Origin: Crotophaga sulcirostris | Lineage: Eukaryota; Chordata; Aves; Cuculiformes; Crotophagidae | Assembly (NCBI GenBank): GCA_013397455.1 | Contig: VYZB01000213.1 | Span: 1,412,909 to 1,476,908, forward strand | Length of the DNA: 64,000 bases | Reading direction: 5' to 3' | Shown here: positions 1 through 12,967 of the stretch, piece after piece | How positions within the stretch are numbered: position 1 is the stretch's first letter | Layout: each line of letters begins with the position of its first letter | The notes under the pieces: generated by a model | The model's input: only the letters and a program-made list of their open reading frames with translations | Database searches by the model: none | Told to the model about the DNA's origin: nothing | Made by a program: the position numbers and the translations under genes

Positions 1-1880
1 TGTAGCTGCTTGCTATGTGTTTTACCATGTTCTTCTGATTGTTTTGTGCTTAGAGATGGGACTTGAGTTACATCCTCTGCACATTACTGGCAGCTTTGTC
101 TTTCAGATCTTGGAACAGAGAGGGGATGAGAAGAAGGAAAACTATCACAGAGTTAAAAAGTATCAGAGGTTGTGGAGAAAAGGACAGAATGTGGAACAGG
201 ACAAGATATGTTGATAGTGTCATCTGGTATCTCTTCTGCTGCCTATTGATGTTGTTATTTCTACCATTAGTCAAATATTTTGTAGTCATGTACTTGCTTC
301 ATAATTCCTGAAACAGACGTACTTACATAAATCAGCTGTGCTGCAGGCACAAATCAGAAGCTAAATCTTGCTGGTCCCTTTTGATTACATGCTGCTTCAA
401 CGCAGTCCTACTCAGGGCTCTAAAGTCTGAATGGTTATACTCCAGTGCAATAAAGCAAAATTTATATAAAGGTTCTGGGCTAAGTATAAAATATGAAATA
501 ATCATGATTTCTAATAAAATTGCTTAAAGCTGACAAGAGAATATGATAATGGGATCATATGGATAAGAAATATAGCTAGTTGTCCATAGCTTTTAGTTAA
601 GTCTTTAGATGCAGGACTTTATAATTCAGATCTGCTTATCTGCTTCACATTCCATGCTAGCAGTCTGGTCTGCCAATGCAAAGCAGTAACACTGTCAAGG
701 CTGCACTTCTCTGTAAAGTCCTCTTTGACCATACCTTTGAATCGGTTTTAAATTAGTGGGTAAACACTGTAGAAAAAAACATTGTTGCTGCTTTACATCT
801 ATCTATACATCTGCAACTACTGAAGACATTTCAATATTAATCTTTAATAATTCTTTTTAAGACCCACTCAAATGATGCTGCAGTGAGGGAAGGTATGGAA
901 TGTAATTGTTGGTGCTTTTTGAATCACAAACTGAAGTTTTCTTCAAATGCTTTTAAAAATAAAACTTCTAAAAATTAAATATGAAATCAAGAAAACCTGC
1001 TCTAAGGACAACAGTTTTTTACTGCTGTACACTTTCCCATTGCTATCTATAGAAATCACTTTTATTTAAAGAAAAGTTATGATCGAATCATTGTGAAAAA
1101 TGTTAAAGAAATCACTGAGCTGTTGCAAATTGCTGGCTAAGCAGGTGGTTCCAAATTAAGATAGCCTTTTTTTGAAATTATAACCTGTATGCAAATGCAA
1201 AGAATATGTTCTTAATTTAAATTTATTTTACTATTTAAACTCAATTATTGTCTTATTCTATGCCAAGAATTTGGGATTTATTTTAAAGTAGAAAAGATGT
1301 TTTATTTCTCTAACAACTGAATAAAAATTACATGAAGGAAAATGAGTTCTATCGGTTATATATTCTAGTAGGATGCAATGGCAAGAAAATAAATTACAAA
1401 TAGTAGTATATTTGTTTAATAAATTACTTAGCTTATCAAAACAGGTTCTATTTAAAATTGACTTTTCCTTTATATTTAGTACATTTACAGTACACAAATA
1501 ATCTATTTTAAAAATGCTGGGTTTGTACCGTTTTAATTGAATCCCAATTTCTACCCTAATGAAGCTTGACAGAAATTACAAGTAAAAAATGAAATAATTA
1601 TCCAGTAAAAAAGAAATACGTAGTTTACTATTATATATCATAAAAACCCTACATTGTAAAGACTAAGAATCTCGATAAATGGCTCCTGAACTATAGAATT
1701 ACTAGACATTTAGGCTCTCTTTCTCTCTAAGGATAAAAGGAGTAAATTTAGTGAGAAAGGTTGTATTTAATCACCATATTAGGAATCAGTGTCTTTCTTC
1801 CATTCTTACAGGAAAAAGAATAATAGATGATATTGGCAAAAAAGATTAAAATCAATGTTTTGAAATCCAGGTTTCATGTT
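1..1880. other. Anonymous AT-rich DNA
   Basis: I see no gene, recognisable transposon or RNA gene here. The short open frames near 17-311 overlap one another on both strands and show no family motif, splice-site support or coding-like composition, so I treat them as chance frames. Confidence 0.6.
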
Positions 1881-1968
1881 TGTTGATTTAAATGATGATT
1901 AAAAATGGTGATTTAAAAGGTTTTTCAATTATTTTGATTTAAAGCAATCCACCCTCTGCTGCTTTAAA
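1881..1968. repeat. GATTTAAA-rich patch, possible old DNA-transposon/MITE remnant
   Basis: The 8-mer GATTTAAA occurs at 1885, 1910 and 1936, with a related GATTAAAA at 1897. The patch runs into a sequence resembling AATCCACCC. From general knowledge, dispersed repeats in reptile and bird genomes contain serial GATTTAAATC motifs next to a CCACCCT box; assigning this copy to such a family is inference. No terminal inverted repeats or target duplication could be placed. Confidence 0.3.
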
Positions 1969-3590
1969 CATTGTTTAATCTGGTAAAATGAACACTGTCC
2001 ACTAGTTCAATCTGCTTAAACAAAGCAGAAACCAGTCAATATTAGCATCAGAAAGAAAAGAAAAGCTTCTCCATTTCTGTAAGCAGCTGACCTGCCTCAA
2101 AGAGGGCAACTCTGTTTTTTCTGTCCTCTGTGTCCTGGACTGAAACCAGACCTGCATTATGAAACATTCTAAACTAAACAAGTTTGTACCTTCAGGAGCA
2201 GAGCAGCAGAAACATCATGAACCCACCTCTTACTTGGTGTTTATATTGCAGGCAGTGGGTAAAAGTACTCAAAATATTTATAGACTAGATTTAGTTCAAG
2301 GATTAGGTACTTGAAAGTGTAGATTGGGACTTTTTACAATCTAAGTATTTGCACAGATTTCATTTTAAAATCAGTGTGAACTGATCTCTCCAATAACTTG
2401 AAAATGCAACAAGGCTTTTAAAAGTATTTCATGTAGTATAAGTAATTTTCAAATATGTTCCAAATATTTAAGAGTATAAGGTTCTTTTAAAAAAACGTTA
2501 ATAAATTATCAGACCTGCAGCCCAGTTGCTTGCACACAAGTAAATGTGAGTTAACTGCACACACACACTTTTAACCCTTCATGGACTAGCAACACAACAC
2601 ATCAGTTTAAATCTCTGGTTTATAGGTTTCAAGGTTCACTGCTGTCCATAACTAGTTGACTGTCTAATGGGTTATCTAAGGTAACAATATGTTAGAGTTT
2701 CTCTGTACTAACTGAATGTGCATGTATACCATAGCAGCTGTGAGTAATATTGCCCATAAATTCTTATACCTAAAACTTAAATTAACAAATTTGGCCGTGT
2801 GGTTGCTTAGCCCACAGGCTATGAGAAAGCTCCCAGGCTGCAGCCGTACCAATCAGCATAGGTGTCCAGACCCAAAGGCACAGGGGAATGCAAGTTCTGA
2901 GGAATCAGCAAGAATTTGGAGTTTCTGTTCCCTCCAAATATTTACTTTTTTAGAGACAGTCCTGGGGTTTCTGATTTGGGTGTCTGGATAATTGGGTTGT
3001 TGATTTTATGTGGTACTTCTGAACAAGACCCTACCGATTCCTTCAAAAAATAGAGGTATGCACTCGACTTCCTCATCAACACTGAAAGCCAGAAAGAGAA
3101 ATCTTTTCATTCTATAAATTTGCTTGCAGCAAATAAATTTTATAGAAACCTCCTAACTCAATATTTAAGCAACAGTCTAACTGAAGGCTAGGAAATATCT
3201 CACATGCCTTTTATCATGAAAATGAATCATCTAATCTAATTTATTCATCTAGGCTCCTTTTGCACTCGGCACATCTAGCACCTCTAGCAGCAACTCATGA
3301 ATTACCATGAGAAGTAGCTATCTCCCTCTTGCCCACAGTGTGACTTTGCTAAACTTTTTGCCAACTGGAGACTGCTGTTAGCTTCTGGCTGTCACACTCG
3401 TGAAGTTGTTATGATTTTACCCTATGGCTCTTGTGTGTTATTTGTCATACATTATCAGTTTTATATATATTAAACTTCGAGCATACAGATCTTGTTAAAT
3501 CTGTCCTTTGAAATGGTTTACATCTTAAAACTTTTCAGAGTTATCAAATAGCCTGAGAAAAGGATGGAAATCTGGAAGCTAATTTTGATT
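1969..3590. other. Anonymous AT-rich DNA
   Basis: No supported gene or repeat. A 91-codon plus-strand frame (2716-2991) has no recognisable motif and no convincing splice sites. A short CA run lies at about 2560-2568. Confidence 0.55.
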
Positions 3591-3593
3591 TTG

Positions 3594-4146
3594 TCACTGA
3601 CAAGCTGTGCGTGGCCCTGGGGCTAAGCCTGTCTCCTTGCAGCCTGCTCCGAGACAGAGGAAATGTGTAGCTGCACAGCTCTCAGCAGCAAAATAAGGAC
3701 CAAAATGTGACTCATTGTCACATTTCTGTTTGACTCCTGCTTCTCTCTTACTCCACTGGGGAAATAAGTTGTGGCAGACAAACAGCTGGCACAGAAACCC
3801 TGTCTTTCTCCTCTCCTCACCTCCCCAGATTAGAGCAGTGTACAGTCTCTGGTGCATTGCGTCAGGCAGAGCTGAGTCTCTGTACATTCTTCCTTGTGCG
3901 GGAGGAAAATGTGTCAGGGGACAGCCATCAACCTTGCACTGTGACCTGCAGAAGATTGGACTAGAAATGACCAACTATAGGGCTGCTCTGGACCTATTGT
4001 ACACATACAGATTAAGCCGTACGTTGGTAGAAGCCATTTCTCAGAGGTGCCGGGCTTTTTGTATTCAGATTTCAACAGTGGCAGCTCTAACTACATCTGC
4101 CATCGAGTCCAGTCCAATCCCCATGTTCATAAACAGAGCAGAGTAG
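3594..4146. other. GC-elevated segment open on both strands, origin unknown
   Basis: This block is richer in G and C than its flanks. It is open for 143 codons on the plus strand (3715-4146) and 126 codons on the minus strand (3974-3594), the longest non-transposon open frames in the first 28 kb. Neither predicted protein is recognised. The plus-strand product is rich in Ser, Leu and Cys with no repeat or clear membrane span. An acceptor-like CTCCTTGCAG lies at 3634-3643. The left edge (about 3595-3640) has weak resemblance to the CORE-SINE/MIR core (AGCTGTG..TGGCC followed by a CTTGGGC-like run), but not enough to call it. It could be an exon of an unknown transcript, an old repeat or a conserved non-coding element. 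Confidence 0.3.
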
Positions 4147-4234
4147 TGTAGTCAGATACCTGTGGCTTTCCAGACAACCTCTAAAGAGGATTACAGCAAA
4201 CTCCCTGACTGGATACTCAGTAACAACCAAAAAG

Positions 4235-4345
4235 TAGTAGTAGTAGTANNNNNNNNNNNNNNNNNNNNNNNNNNNNNNNNNNNNNNNNNNNNNNNNNNAG
4301 TAAAGAAAATTAAAATAAAAATAACAACTACAATAATAACAATAA
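4235..4345. repeat. Trinucleotide/AT-rich repeat broken by a 50-N assembly gap
   Basis: An AGT repeat reaches the gap at 4248. The 50 Ns occupy 4249-4298. On the far side the sequence resumes with AGTAAAG and an A-rich stretch with AAT/AAC units. A gap of exactly 50 Ns inside a microsatellite points to an unresolved repeat whose true length is unknown. The open frame translated across this gap is an artefact. Confidence 0.85.
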
Positions 4346-4419
4346 CAAAAGATCCTGAGAGTGTTGCAAAGACAGACTACTTAGTATCTGTACTGATATT
4401 TTTTTGCATACAGTTTTAA

Positions 4420-5356
4420 GGACTTCCACATTTTAACAGTGCATTTCTGTGGCTGCAATTACATGTAATATGAGGATGCTGAAGATAATCCTTTGAAATC
4501 TTCTCCTAAATATGTGCCAACAGAAGACCTAGGTCCTGCCAGCTTTCTAAGGACATCTGTAAAATTGCTGTCTTCAAAGATCTCCTTTTGTCTTTCTCTG
4601 CGTACACTTCACCAGCATTTCCACAACAATTTGTAGCTGTGGAAATGAACAGGCAGTACCTGTGTCTTGCAATGTAACGTAGAAAGGTCAGGGTCATTAC
4701 TTGGTGGGTACATTTTTAAACTACTTATTCTCATGGTCATTACCGTGATGTCAACCTGGAAAAGTGTCTCATGTGCCCTGTGCATCTGCCTCTGAATAGT
4801 TCATGGTATTGACATGGGCAGTTAGGAAAATACACCTTGAGATGTGCACCAGCCTCTGCTAGGGCTGGATCATCTCTCTAAAACAGCAACCATGCTGACT
4901 ATGGCAGTGTTGAAGCCGGTATCACAGTTATGCCATGCTCTCCGGAGTGTCAACAAGGCGCATCAAGGAGCCTGACAGTCCAGCTGATGTGTGGCTGACC
5001 ATGTAAAATAGTTAAGAATACCTGCCATAAGGAGCAAGTATTTTAATACTAGTAAAGTCATGAGGACCCCAGCATGAATTGGGATGTAGGTTGAAACAAA
5101 ATAAAATAAAAAAAGGAATTGCGTGAAGCAAAAGATATTTTAATTGGTTTTTATTTGTTCAAACTACATGTTGCTGAAGTTTGGATCTGAACTTTCAGAC
5201 TGCCTTCTGAGTGCCTGCAGTAGCCCCAGAGGAAAGTAAACTGCAGCGAAATACTCGCTGTCTGAATTCTTAGTTTTCTGCCATAAGGAAAAATTCCATC
5301 TCGTGGATAGTGTTTAAAAATCAGCTAATCAAGATACGTCCATTCCAAATATAAGG
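4420..5356. other. Anonymous AT-rich DNA
   Basis: No gene or identifiable repeat. The only open frame of note (4697-4506, minus, 63 codons) is short and without motif support. Confidence 0.55.
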
Positions 5357-5424
5357 AAACAAACCAAAACTAAACTAAACTGAACTGAAGTAAACTAAAC
5401 TAAACTAAACTAAGCTAAGCTAAT
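5357..5424 (+). repeat. (TAAAC)n-type pentanucleotide repeat
   Basis: There are about a dozen imperfect copies of AAACT/TAAAC, drifting to GAACT, GTAAACT and finally AAGCT units at the right end. The graded variation looks like an ageing tandem repeat. Confidence 0.85.
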
Positions 5425-6898
5425 TATATGGCTTATTTACCCATCACGCTGAAGGTCACATTACTGTGGACCTGATGACCCTTATCACTGAAGTCTATTG
5501 CTTTGCACAGAAAATTACAGAAAGATACACAATGTGACATTTAAGGAACATCTGTAAAAACACTGGAGAGCACTATAAAAACATTTTCAGGCTCTTTGTC
5601 TTATTTTCATTTTATTTTAGCGCCTTTTATTTTCTTTCTTTAATAAGCTAAATGATTGAAAACTCACTTCCCGACTGAAAACTCTTCTATTTTTGCTACT
5701 AAATTTGGACTGAAAAATCTTGCTAATTATGATGTTTATTTTGCTTGGAGAACCTTCCAAGAGTTACCTCCACACTGTTTCTCTGACACTGATGTTATTA
5801 ATACATGCATTATGGAAGACCAATACAATTTCACAGATTTAACTGATAGCAGCTACAAAATAACCAGTGTTTCCAACAAGCCTGGTTAAGAATATCCAGA
5901 TAAACTAGTGCTGGTATTTGGGTTAGGCTTGTCAGCCTGAACCACCTGTTTTGGCAGTATTTGCTGCCAGAGTTGAACTATAGATCCATCCAACTGCTGA
6001 TTAAAAAATCATACAGACATTGTCTCCTTGGTGTAGCTAACCAGATATCAGGCAAGGATTGTGCAATTTGACACAGTCCTAACATGAATCCTTTAGAAGA
6101 CAATGGGCTTGCTTTCTAATAGTGCTTAATGCAGATCCTCTGACAATGAAAAATGGAAGATGAAAAGTACAGATTTCATACACTGAAATGCCCCATAACC
6201 TTGACAAGTAGAGTTGAAATAACTTTCAGAAGACTGTTCAAAAGCATTTTTTGTGGTGTTATTATTCTATTTGTATAAACAGTGGAGTAATCCACGCTGG
6301 GCAAAAAAAGATTGGAATGAAATTTAAGTAAAATATTCAGTGCTAAATTTAAAGAGGGTTGCATTTTAAATATATCTCCTGTCTGACTGTGGTTGATAAA
6401 ATACTGTTATACATCTAAAATGTTATTTAAATATCAATGGTCAGGAAATATTAAAGTACATGAAATATTCATATTTCAGGCTATGCATTTATTTGTTAAC
6501 ACAATTGCCTTCCATTCTTGCAGGCCGAGCTTTGGCACGCTGATTTCAGTACAACTTTCACTGACTACTTTAGAAGTTTACCTGAATAAGGCTTTCAGAG
6601 TTGATAGCTTTTACCCTTCAGTAACTTCACAAATACTCTGTGCTCCTCATAGAAAAATCAGGGCAACCAAGCTAAGCTATTCTGACTCTGGCAAATCTCC
6701 AATTATAATGGACTACTAAAGCTTTACCTGAGCAAAGGCCTGAGGGTGGAATCACCTGACATTCAGCTGTTTCCCTTCTTGTTTCACCCTAATGGAGCTG
6801 CCTAAGCAGTGTTGTTCTGCAAATGAGACTAAAGCTATTTTTAGAGGTGTACAGAGATCTGGCCTCAGTAACTGGTAGAAACTCAGACTACAGGAGTG
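5425..6898. other. Anonymous AT-rich DNA
   Basis: No supported gene. The 77-codon (5656-5889) and 108-codon (6393-6719) plus-strand frames have AT-rich composition typical of chance frames, with no motifs or convincing splice junctions. Confidence 0.5.
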
Positions 6899-6940
6899 AA
6901 AAAGAAAAAAAAAAGAAAAAAAAGGAAAAAAAGTAGAAAG
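6899..6940 (+). repeat. A-rich polypurine tract
   Basis: About 42 bases are almost entirely A and G (runs of A interrupted by single or double G). This is simple low-complexity sequence. It generates the Phe/Ser-rich minus-strand open frame that overlaps it, which is therefore not a gene. Confidence 0.85.
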
Positions 6941-9900
6941 CAATTCGACAAACAAAACAAAATTATCCTGGAATGAAAGCATTATCTGCAAAGAGCAACA
7001 AATCATATTAACACAATAGCTCAATGACACTGTCAAAGTAATATCATTTTTAGTTAATTGTATTTGAAAATAGTTACCATACCTTCTGCTGTAATCTCGG
7101 CCATGATGATGATGGTAAGAGATACTCTGTTAAAGATCTACTAAAGGTCAAGATCTACTGTGGGAGCTTAGATAATGGTTGCTGTCTTTTGCAGGAGCTG
7201 CAGAATGAGAAAGAGGGAGGTCCTCTGCTTTTTCTAATTCTGTTCCTTCTTCTTTTGCACCCCTCTGAACTTTCTGTTTCCTCTGCAGACTACTGCCCTC
7301 CCAGAGCAACCTAAGGCCTTCCAAAGGCAATTCTAAAGCTCAGTCTAAAGTATCAGCTTCTAACAAAAATAGCCATGCCTCACAGTGAATCTTCAGTATG
7401 TTTTTTCTAATATCCTAAGAACTATGCATAGTAAAAATAAAAAGTAGAGATCCAGCTCTAAACAGGAAAGCAGGGAAAAGCAGCAAAAAGCAAAAGAACT
7501 GGGAAAGAAGTGTTTAAAGCTCCTGCAGCTTCACTGGCATAACTGCAGTTCTTTGGAGGGTATGTCAGGAAACATGGAATAAAGAGTTCAAAGTAACCTT
7601 ATCCATCCCAGCTCAATTTTATTCTTAGCATGCTCAGTGCTTAGCACATTCTTCCTGGCCTTATTTGGTTTGGGGAGGGTCCTATGAAGCTTACCACTGA
7701 CTAAGGGGGAGGGTAAATTTAGGTAATTTTCTCCACTTTGATTTTTAGTCAGAGTTCAGATCCAATTAAGACACCACTTTAAACCTACAAAACTAGTAAC
7801 TTCCTCAGTTTGGATTTTTTTGGTGCTCTTCTGATTTGCTGCAATTATCACTCATACCTGTGAAGTTCATCTAAGTATTACAGAACACAGAAAAAAACGT
7901 ATATAGTAGTAGTTGATGTACTCTAAATGCAGGAAAGCAATATGTAAAAATATTAAGCAGATCAGATTTTTTCTAGGTCTGATTCATGGAAATTAGCAGT
8001 TTGAAAAAAAACATGATTTTAAACAAGCTATTATAAAATTGAAAACAAGTAGACTTTTAAAGCAATTTAGAGGAACAAAATTATTAGCAATTAAAATAAG
8101 AATAATAATTGAAAAACCTGAGCAATCTTTTAATTTCATTGCTTGCAATTTCACAGTTGTGGAATTATGTATGTGGGCAACAGCTCGAAAATGAAATTAG
8201 CAAAAAAAAAGGCCCTCAAGCCAGCATACCTCGACATAAATGTCATCATCACATGAAATCAGAAACCATCTGAAACAGTTCTTACTAGGGAACCTACAGT
8301 CAGCTCGTCTCTGCTTCTTGGGCTGGCATTTGTGCTTCTCATCTTCCCCCCAGGAGATATAAGCACCTGGCTATGTGGCAAAGTTCAAGGAATGGAATCT
8401 GCTTATCCAGTGCACGAGATGCAGAAGTGAATGGTCACTGAACAGTTTACAGTCAAGGCCAGGATTTTTCTCTTACCTCTAACACATTTCAAATCTGACA
8501 GATGTCCTAAAATATTAGCTTTTTCTAGTCAAAGCTTACAATTAGTGCTCTACTCCCTTCTTCTTCTACTCTACTGACCTAATCTGTTGCACTGACAAGT
8601 TTTGATTGCTTGATGCTTAGTAGTCAGTGCTTTTCAGATCATCTTCCTAACCCTCTGCTTGTTCCCTGCCTGCCCTTCAGAAGATCCTCCTCACTAAGGG
8701 TGATGAAAAGATTTTAGACAAAACCTTATTGCTTCAAAAAATACTCTTTTGTGAATACTAAAATCACATTCACATCAACAAAACAGCTGTCCACAATAGC
8801 TTAGTGGTTAGTAAAGGGTGATAGGATGTGCAATACTAAGGCAAATTCCTTGTCCTTAGTTACTCAATTCTCTTCTGCTGGAGCAGTTCCATTTTACATG
8901 AAGTTAAATATTTCGAATCATCTGTATTTTGACAAGCTGTTTGACAATGCTACTTGTTTGAGATGTGAGTGGTATAATCTCAGCTGAATACCCCAAGCAC
9001 AGAGCTAATCGATATTGCAAAGTCAAGATTGCTTTCACTTGAATTACCATTCAAAGAGAAATAAAATAATAAAAGATCATTTTGGAAAAAATAAGAAGAG
9101 AGAACTGGTGAAAATATTCATGACTGCATTTCGTTCTTTTTTCATGTAGCAAGATCTTGAGGATGTGGACTATACACAGGCATATCTGCTGGTAAAACTG
9201 TATGTGTATGGTTGCTTGTCCCTCATTGTTTCCATTTCAGCTCTTACCACCTGCCCACTCACCTCCATGACTTACTTACTTTGCTGCTATTTATGTTTAC
9301 CCTCAATCATGGGCTGAAATTCTGAAACCAAGATATAAGAGCAGAGGAAGAGAAAGAATCCAACTGGAAATCAATTTTCAACAACATCAACCCAGTGGCC
9401 ACACGGGAAATGAACTGTCCCAGGATCAGATCTCACATTCAGTGGTGATGGAAGGAGTTGCAGCAGCCAGTTAAGTATGCCTCCTCACACCAGGTTCTTG
9501 ATATATATAAGTCTATGTTAAAGAAAATAAGATGAATGTTCTCTTTGCTCTACAGTTCCCTGCTTAGAGAAAAAGTAACAATCTTATGAAGAGGGAAGAA
9601 GGAAATACTGTATGCTACAGGTGTCTGCGTAACCCTATGTCTTGATCTCAGACAATGCGTATTTCACTGAGGATCCTAACTGATGGATGAAAGAAAAACA
9701 ATTATTTGAACATTTTATTTTAGGAAAATGTCAGAGGTTTATTGTTTGACAGCCTCTATTAGCAACTCGTGCTTTTAGATGAAAAGTTAAGTTGTTATAA
9801 TCAAAGTAGGAGTGCACAAATGTTTTATGAGCAGATTTCTGGGCTTGAAGATATTATTAAAAAGGGAATAGGGAAAGACAATAGATCACATTGAATTATT

Positions 9901-12425
9901 AGGTAATGAGAGGAGAGACTTTCATACTGATACAAGGAAGTATTTGAGAATTGAGTAAAACCATCAGTCAACAAGAAAATACAGAACAATATTTGAGCTT
10001 GTCTGCTAACACATTACTGACAAATTCTCAGACTTCAGTCCTACAAAATCTAACTAAGCAGAAGAAAAGGACTTTGTATCTTAGTGTATGTTCAGCAACA
10101 CAGCAGGGTCAAGGAAAGGAAACTTAACCTTAACTCTGATAAATCTGATGGATCTTGGTAGTTCTTTGTTGTCAGACAGTAAGATAATACCTAAATATAG
10201 GATGGAAGTATAATGCTAGGGAGAGAGTAAATGATACTGAATCCAGTGAATAGTAAATAGTAAATAGACACATGCAGAAGCAAATATAGGATGTCATGTT
10301 TGTCACTGATCTTTGTTGTGCATATGGAGAAAAACACGAATATTTGTTTGAGACATCATCTGGTTTCCACTGAAACAGACATTTCCACTCTTTTTGTTTG
10401 TTTGATTTTTGTCTAGGAATACGTTTATTTATAAATGAGGTTTTCATTCAGTTGCTTGTGGTTTTCAGTAGGAATACAAGCACACATTCATGTTCTGATG
10501 TCCTTGAAGTCATGATCAGTCAGAGGTGTAGTTGTGACCTTCTATGGACTATTACACAACTCCAAGGTAATTGTTTTACGTTTGTGATTGATATTTCACA
10601 AATAGCAGCTGCAAGATTTTTAGAATCAACACGACCCAAGTATAGACTTATTTTGGATATATTAAAGTATATTCAAAGAACAGAACTAAAGAAGCCCTAG
10701 GATATCATATTTGATCTAAAGTAAAGTTTGGTATGCGTTTAAATGCTCTCATAAATCAGTCTGCATAATATTTCAGTTACAGAATTGTATACATAGTATC
10801 TTTAAACATTTCCTTCTCAATACATAAGAGGCAACTGAAGTCTGTAGATCTGTCCTACATTTAGTGCAAAGAACTGGTAGACTGTTAAGAAACCCTGTCT
10901 CTGTAGGCAGACCGGAACGGGGACAGCTGACAAGCACACTGGGGTCTCATCAACTTGGCACTCTGAGCTCATAAAGGGCATTTGGTCAGTTAGGTTTCAG
11001 AAAAAGAAGTTACTCCAGAGCTACATGATAGAAACTCAGCAGATACAAAAGAATATATCCATGCTACTGTGTGTTCCACTTTATGATAGACAATACTCCA
11101 GATTAGGCATCATACTGCAAAAGTGCCGATGTAACCTCAACATGGGCTAACAAGGCCCATTAATTATAAAACTACTTCCAGAAAACAAGGAATTTTTTTA
11201 GATCACTGCTTTTTCAAAATTTTATTTTAAGTCAAGTTTATATGCTGAAAGAACAAGACTAAAGAATATATATCACACAAATATAAGTAGTAAGAGAACT
11301 AAATTGTTCCTGAACTTGAAATTTCAGACCCAGCTCCAAATTTCCGCTGATACATTTCAAATTTGTCTTCAGAGTTTAGGTTTTAAACAGTTTCAATAGA
11401 AATCAGTATATAAAATATTTTTCTTTCAGATATGATCACAGTTGAGTACGGTGTTAAAAACAGATAAAAAAAGACAATTTTGGACAAAAGACATGTAAAA
11501 AGACAGGCAAATATATATTCTCATGCTAAGTACTTGGGAAAAAATACAGGCTAAAACTAACACTCAGATATCTTCACTAATTTGGACCCCTTTTGGAACG
11601 CTCAAAACTACCTACTCAGCCTGATCTTCACAACAAAGGGGAAATCTCGCCTTCTTTTCCATTTAATGGCTTCTTTTTCTCCTTGATATGTTATGTTCTG
11701 TGCCACTTGTTCTTAGACATCCAGGCTTGACTGCATTTCCCATGAAGGTCCATCTGGATTATGGCTCTCTCCTAGCTTTACCGAGAGCAGACACTAAGGA
11801 TCTAGGCAACGTGAATGAAAGTCACTCCAATCCAAGCACCATTCATTTAGAAATGCAATAGTAGTGTGGAAATAGGCTTGGACAACAGAAGGTTATCTGC
11901 CCTAGTTCTTTCTTGCAGGTTAAAGTTGGCTGTTTTGTCCTGGACTTTTCAGTGTGTGTGGTCCTGCAGACAGTCTGTGTCTCCAGTGAGGATTTTAAGA
12001 CCTGCGTGAGTTATGCATTTCCACAGATGGGATAGATATCAGCTCCTGTTAGTTGGTAAATCATTCTTGGACTCCCGGAATACAAAATTCTGCAGCTGCA
12101 ATTAACCCTTTGTGTACCACAATCACTCACCCAGCAATATACAAACCTATGGTGCATAATACTCAGGAAAAATTGACATCTGTTATTTGTCACAAATACA
12201 AAAAGAGAGACATATAAAGGAAAGGAGAAAAAAAATGTAAAGCAGACAAAATATTTCAGCAATTATCAGATATATGAAAGAAATTACATAACAGCAACCA
12301 GATTTATAAAAAAATACGTTTGTTTTGACAATAGCTATAATTTTGATTTGTGCTTCCTCTTTCTTTCTCCCTCATTCTAGCCATGGTCTTGGGCAGATCA
12401 ATGTCAGAATTGTAGATGAAGAACC
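6941..12425. other. Anonymous AT-rich DNA
   Basis: There is no gene, RNA gene or recognisable transposon in this 5.5-kb stretch. A consensus-like minus-strand donor (GAG then GTGAGT) occurs near 9256-9266, but all three frames of the segment before it contain stops. The same holds for a GAG/GTAAGA match near 8474. Neither supports a coding exon. Confidence 0.5.
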
Positions 12426-12429
12426 CATA

Positions 12430-12435
12430 TCATCA

Positions 12436-12467
<32 letters not shown>

Positions 12468-12500
12468 GCTGCTACTCCTACTCCTCCTCCTCCTCCTCTT
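12430..12500 (+). repeat. Compound trinucleotide microsatellite (CAT)n(TAT)n(GCT)(CTC)n
   Basis: Short CAT units pass into about ten TAT units, then GCTGCTACTCCTACT and six or more CTC units. It produces artificial Leu-rich, Tyr-rich and Glu-rich frames on the two strands. These are not genes. Confidence 0.95.
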
Positions 12501-12967
12501 TAAAAAGAAAATCTAAACAGGAAGATTTTTCAAAAGGTGATATAGCCTCTTTACAGAGTACAAGTGGAAGATATGAATTAGTAAATTCAACCTCATCAGT
12601 GCTGACAGCTGCAATTGAAATGAAAAAAGTACATCTAAAAAGTAAAGAAACATTCAAAAAAGGAATAAGTTTGAGCATTAATGCCTTTCCCACTCATCAT
12701 AGCAGATATATACTAGTTTTCCTTGAATAGTACATCACCATTTGTCACTGTCAATCACATTAGATTCCTGTCCAAGCTCCAACATATGTCCAAAATCAAC
12801 TTCCTATGCAAACAATAAAGAATATCTGTCTGCAAAGCAGTTACTGAAAAGACTTGCTATGTCTTCCTTACTCCACCCCTCTCCTTGAAAGAGTAGAACA
12901 GAGATAGATCAAATACAAAGGAACACAATGATCCTAAATAGACAGCTAAACAATTTTTTTTTCAAAT

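Noticed and set aside
8474..9270. Two near-consensus minus-strand donors (GTAAGA near 8474, GTGAGT near 9260)
   Set aside because: All three frames of the preceding segments contain stops; chance donors or non-coding exons at best.
10398..10700. 100-codon plus-strand frame with an internal AG...GT arrangement
   Set aside because: AT-rich chance-like composition, weak donor (GTAATT) and no recognised motif.
12325..12730. Leu-, Tyr- and Glu-rich small proteins
   Set aside because: They are translations of the trinucleotide microsatellite at 12430-12500.
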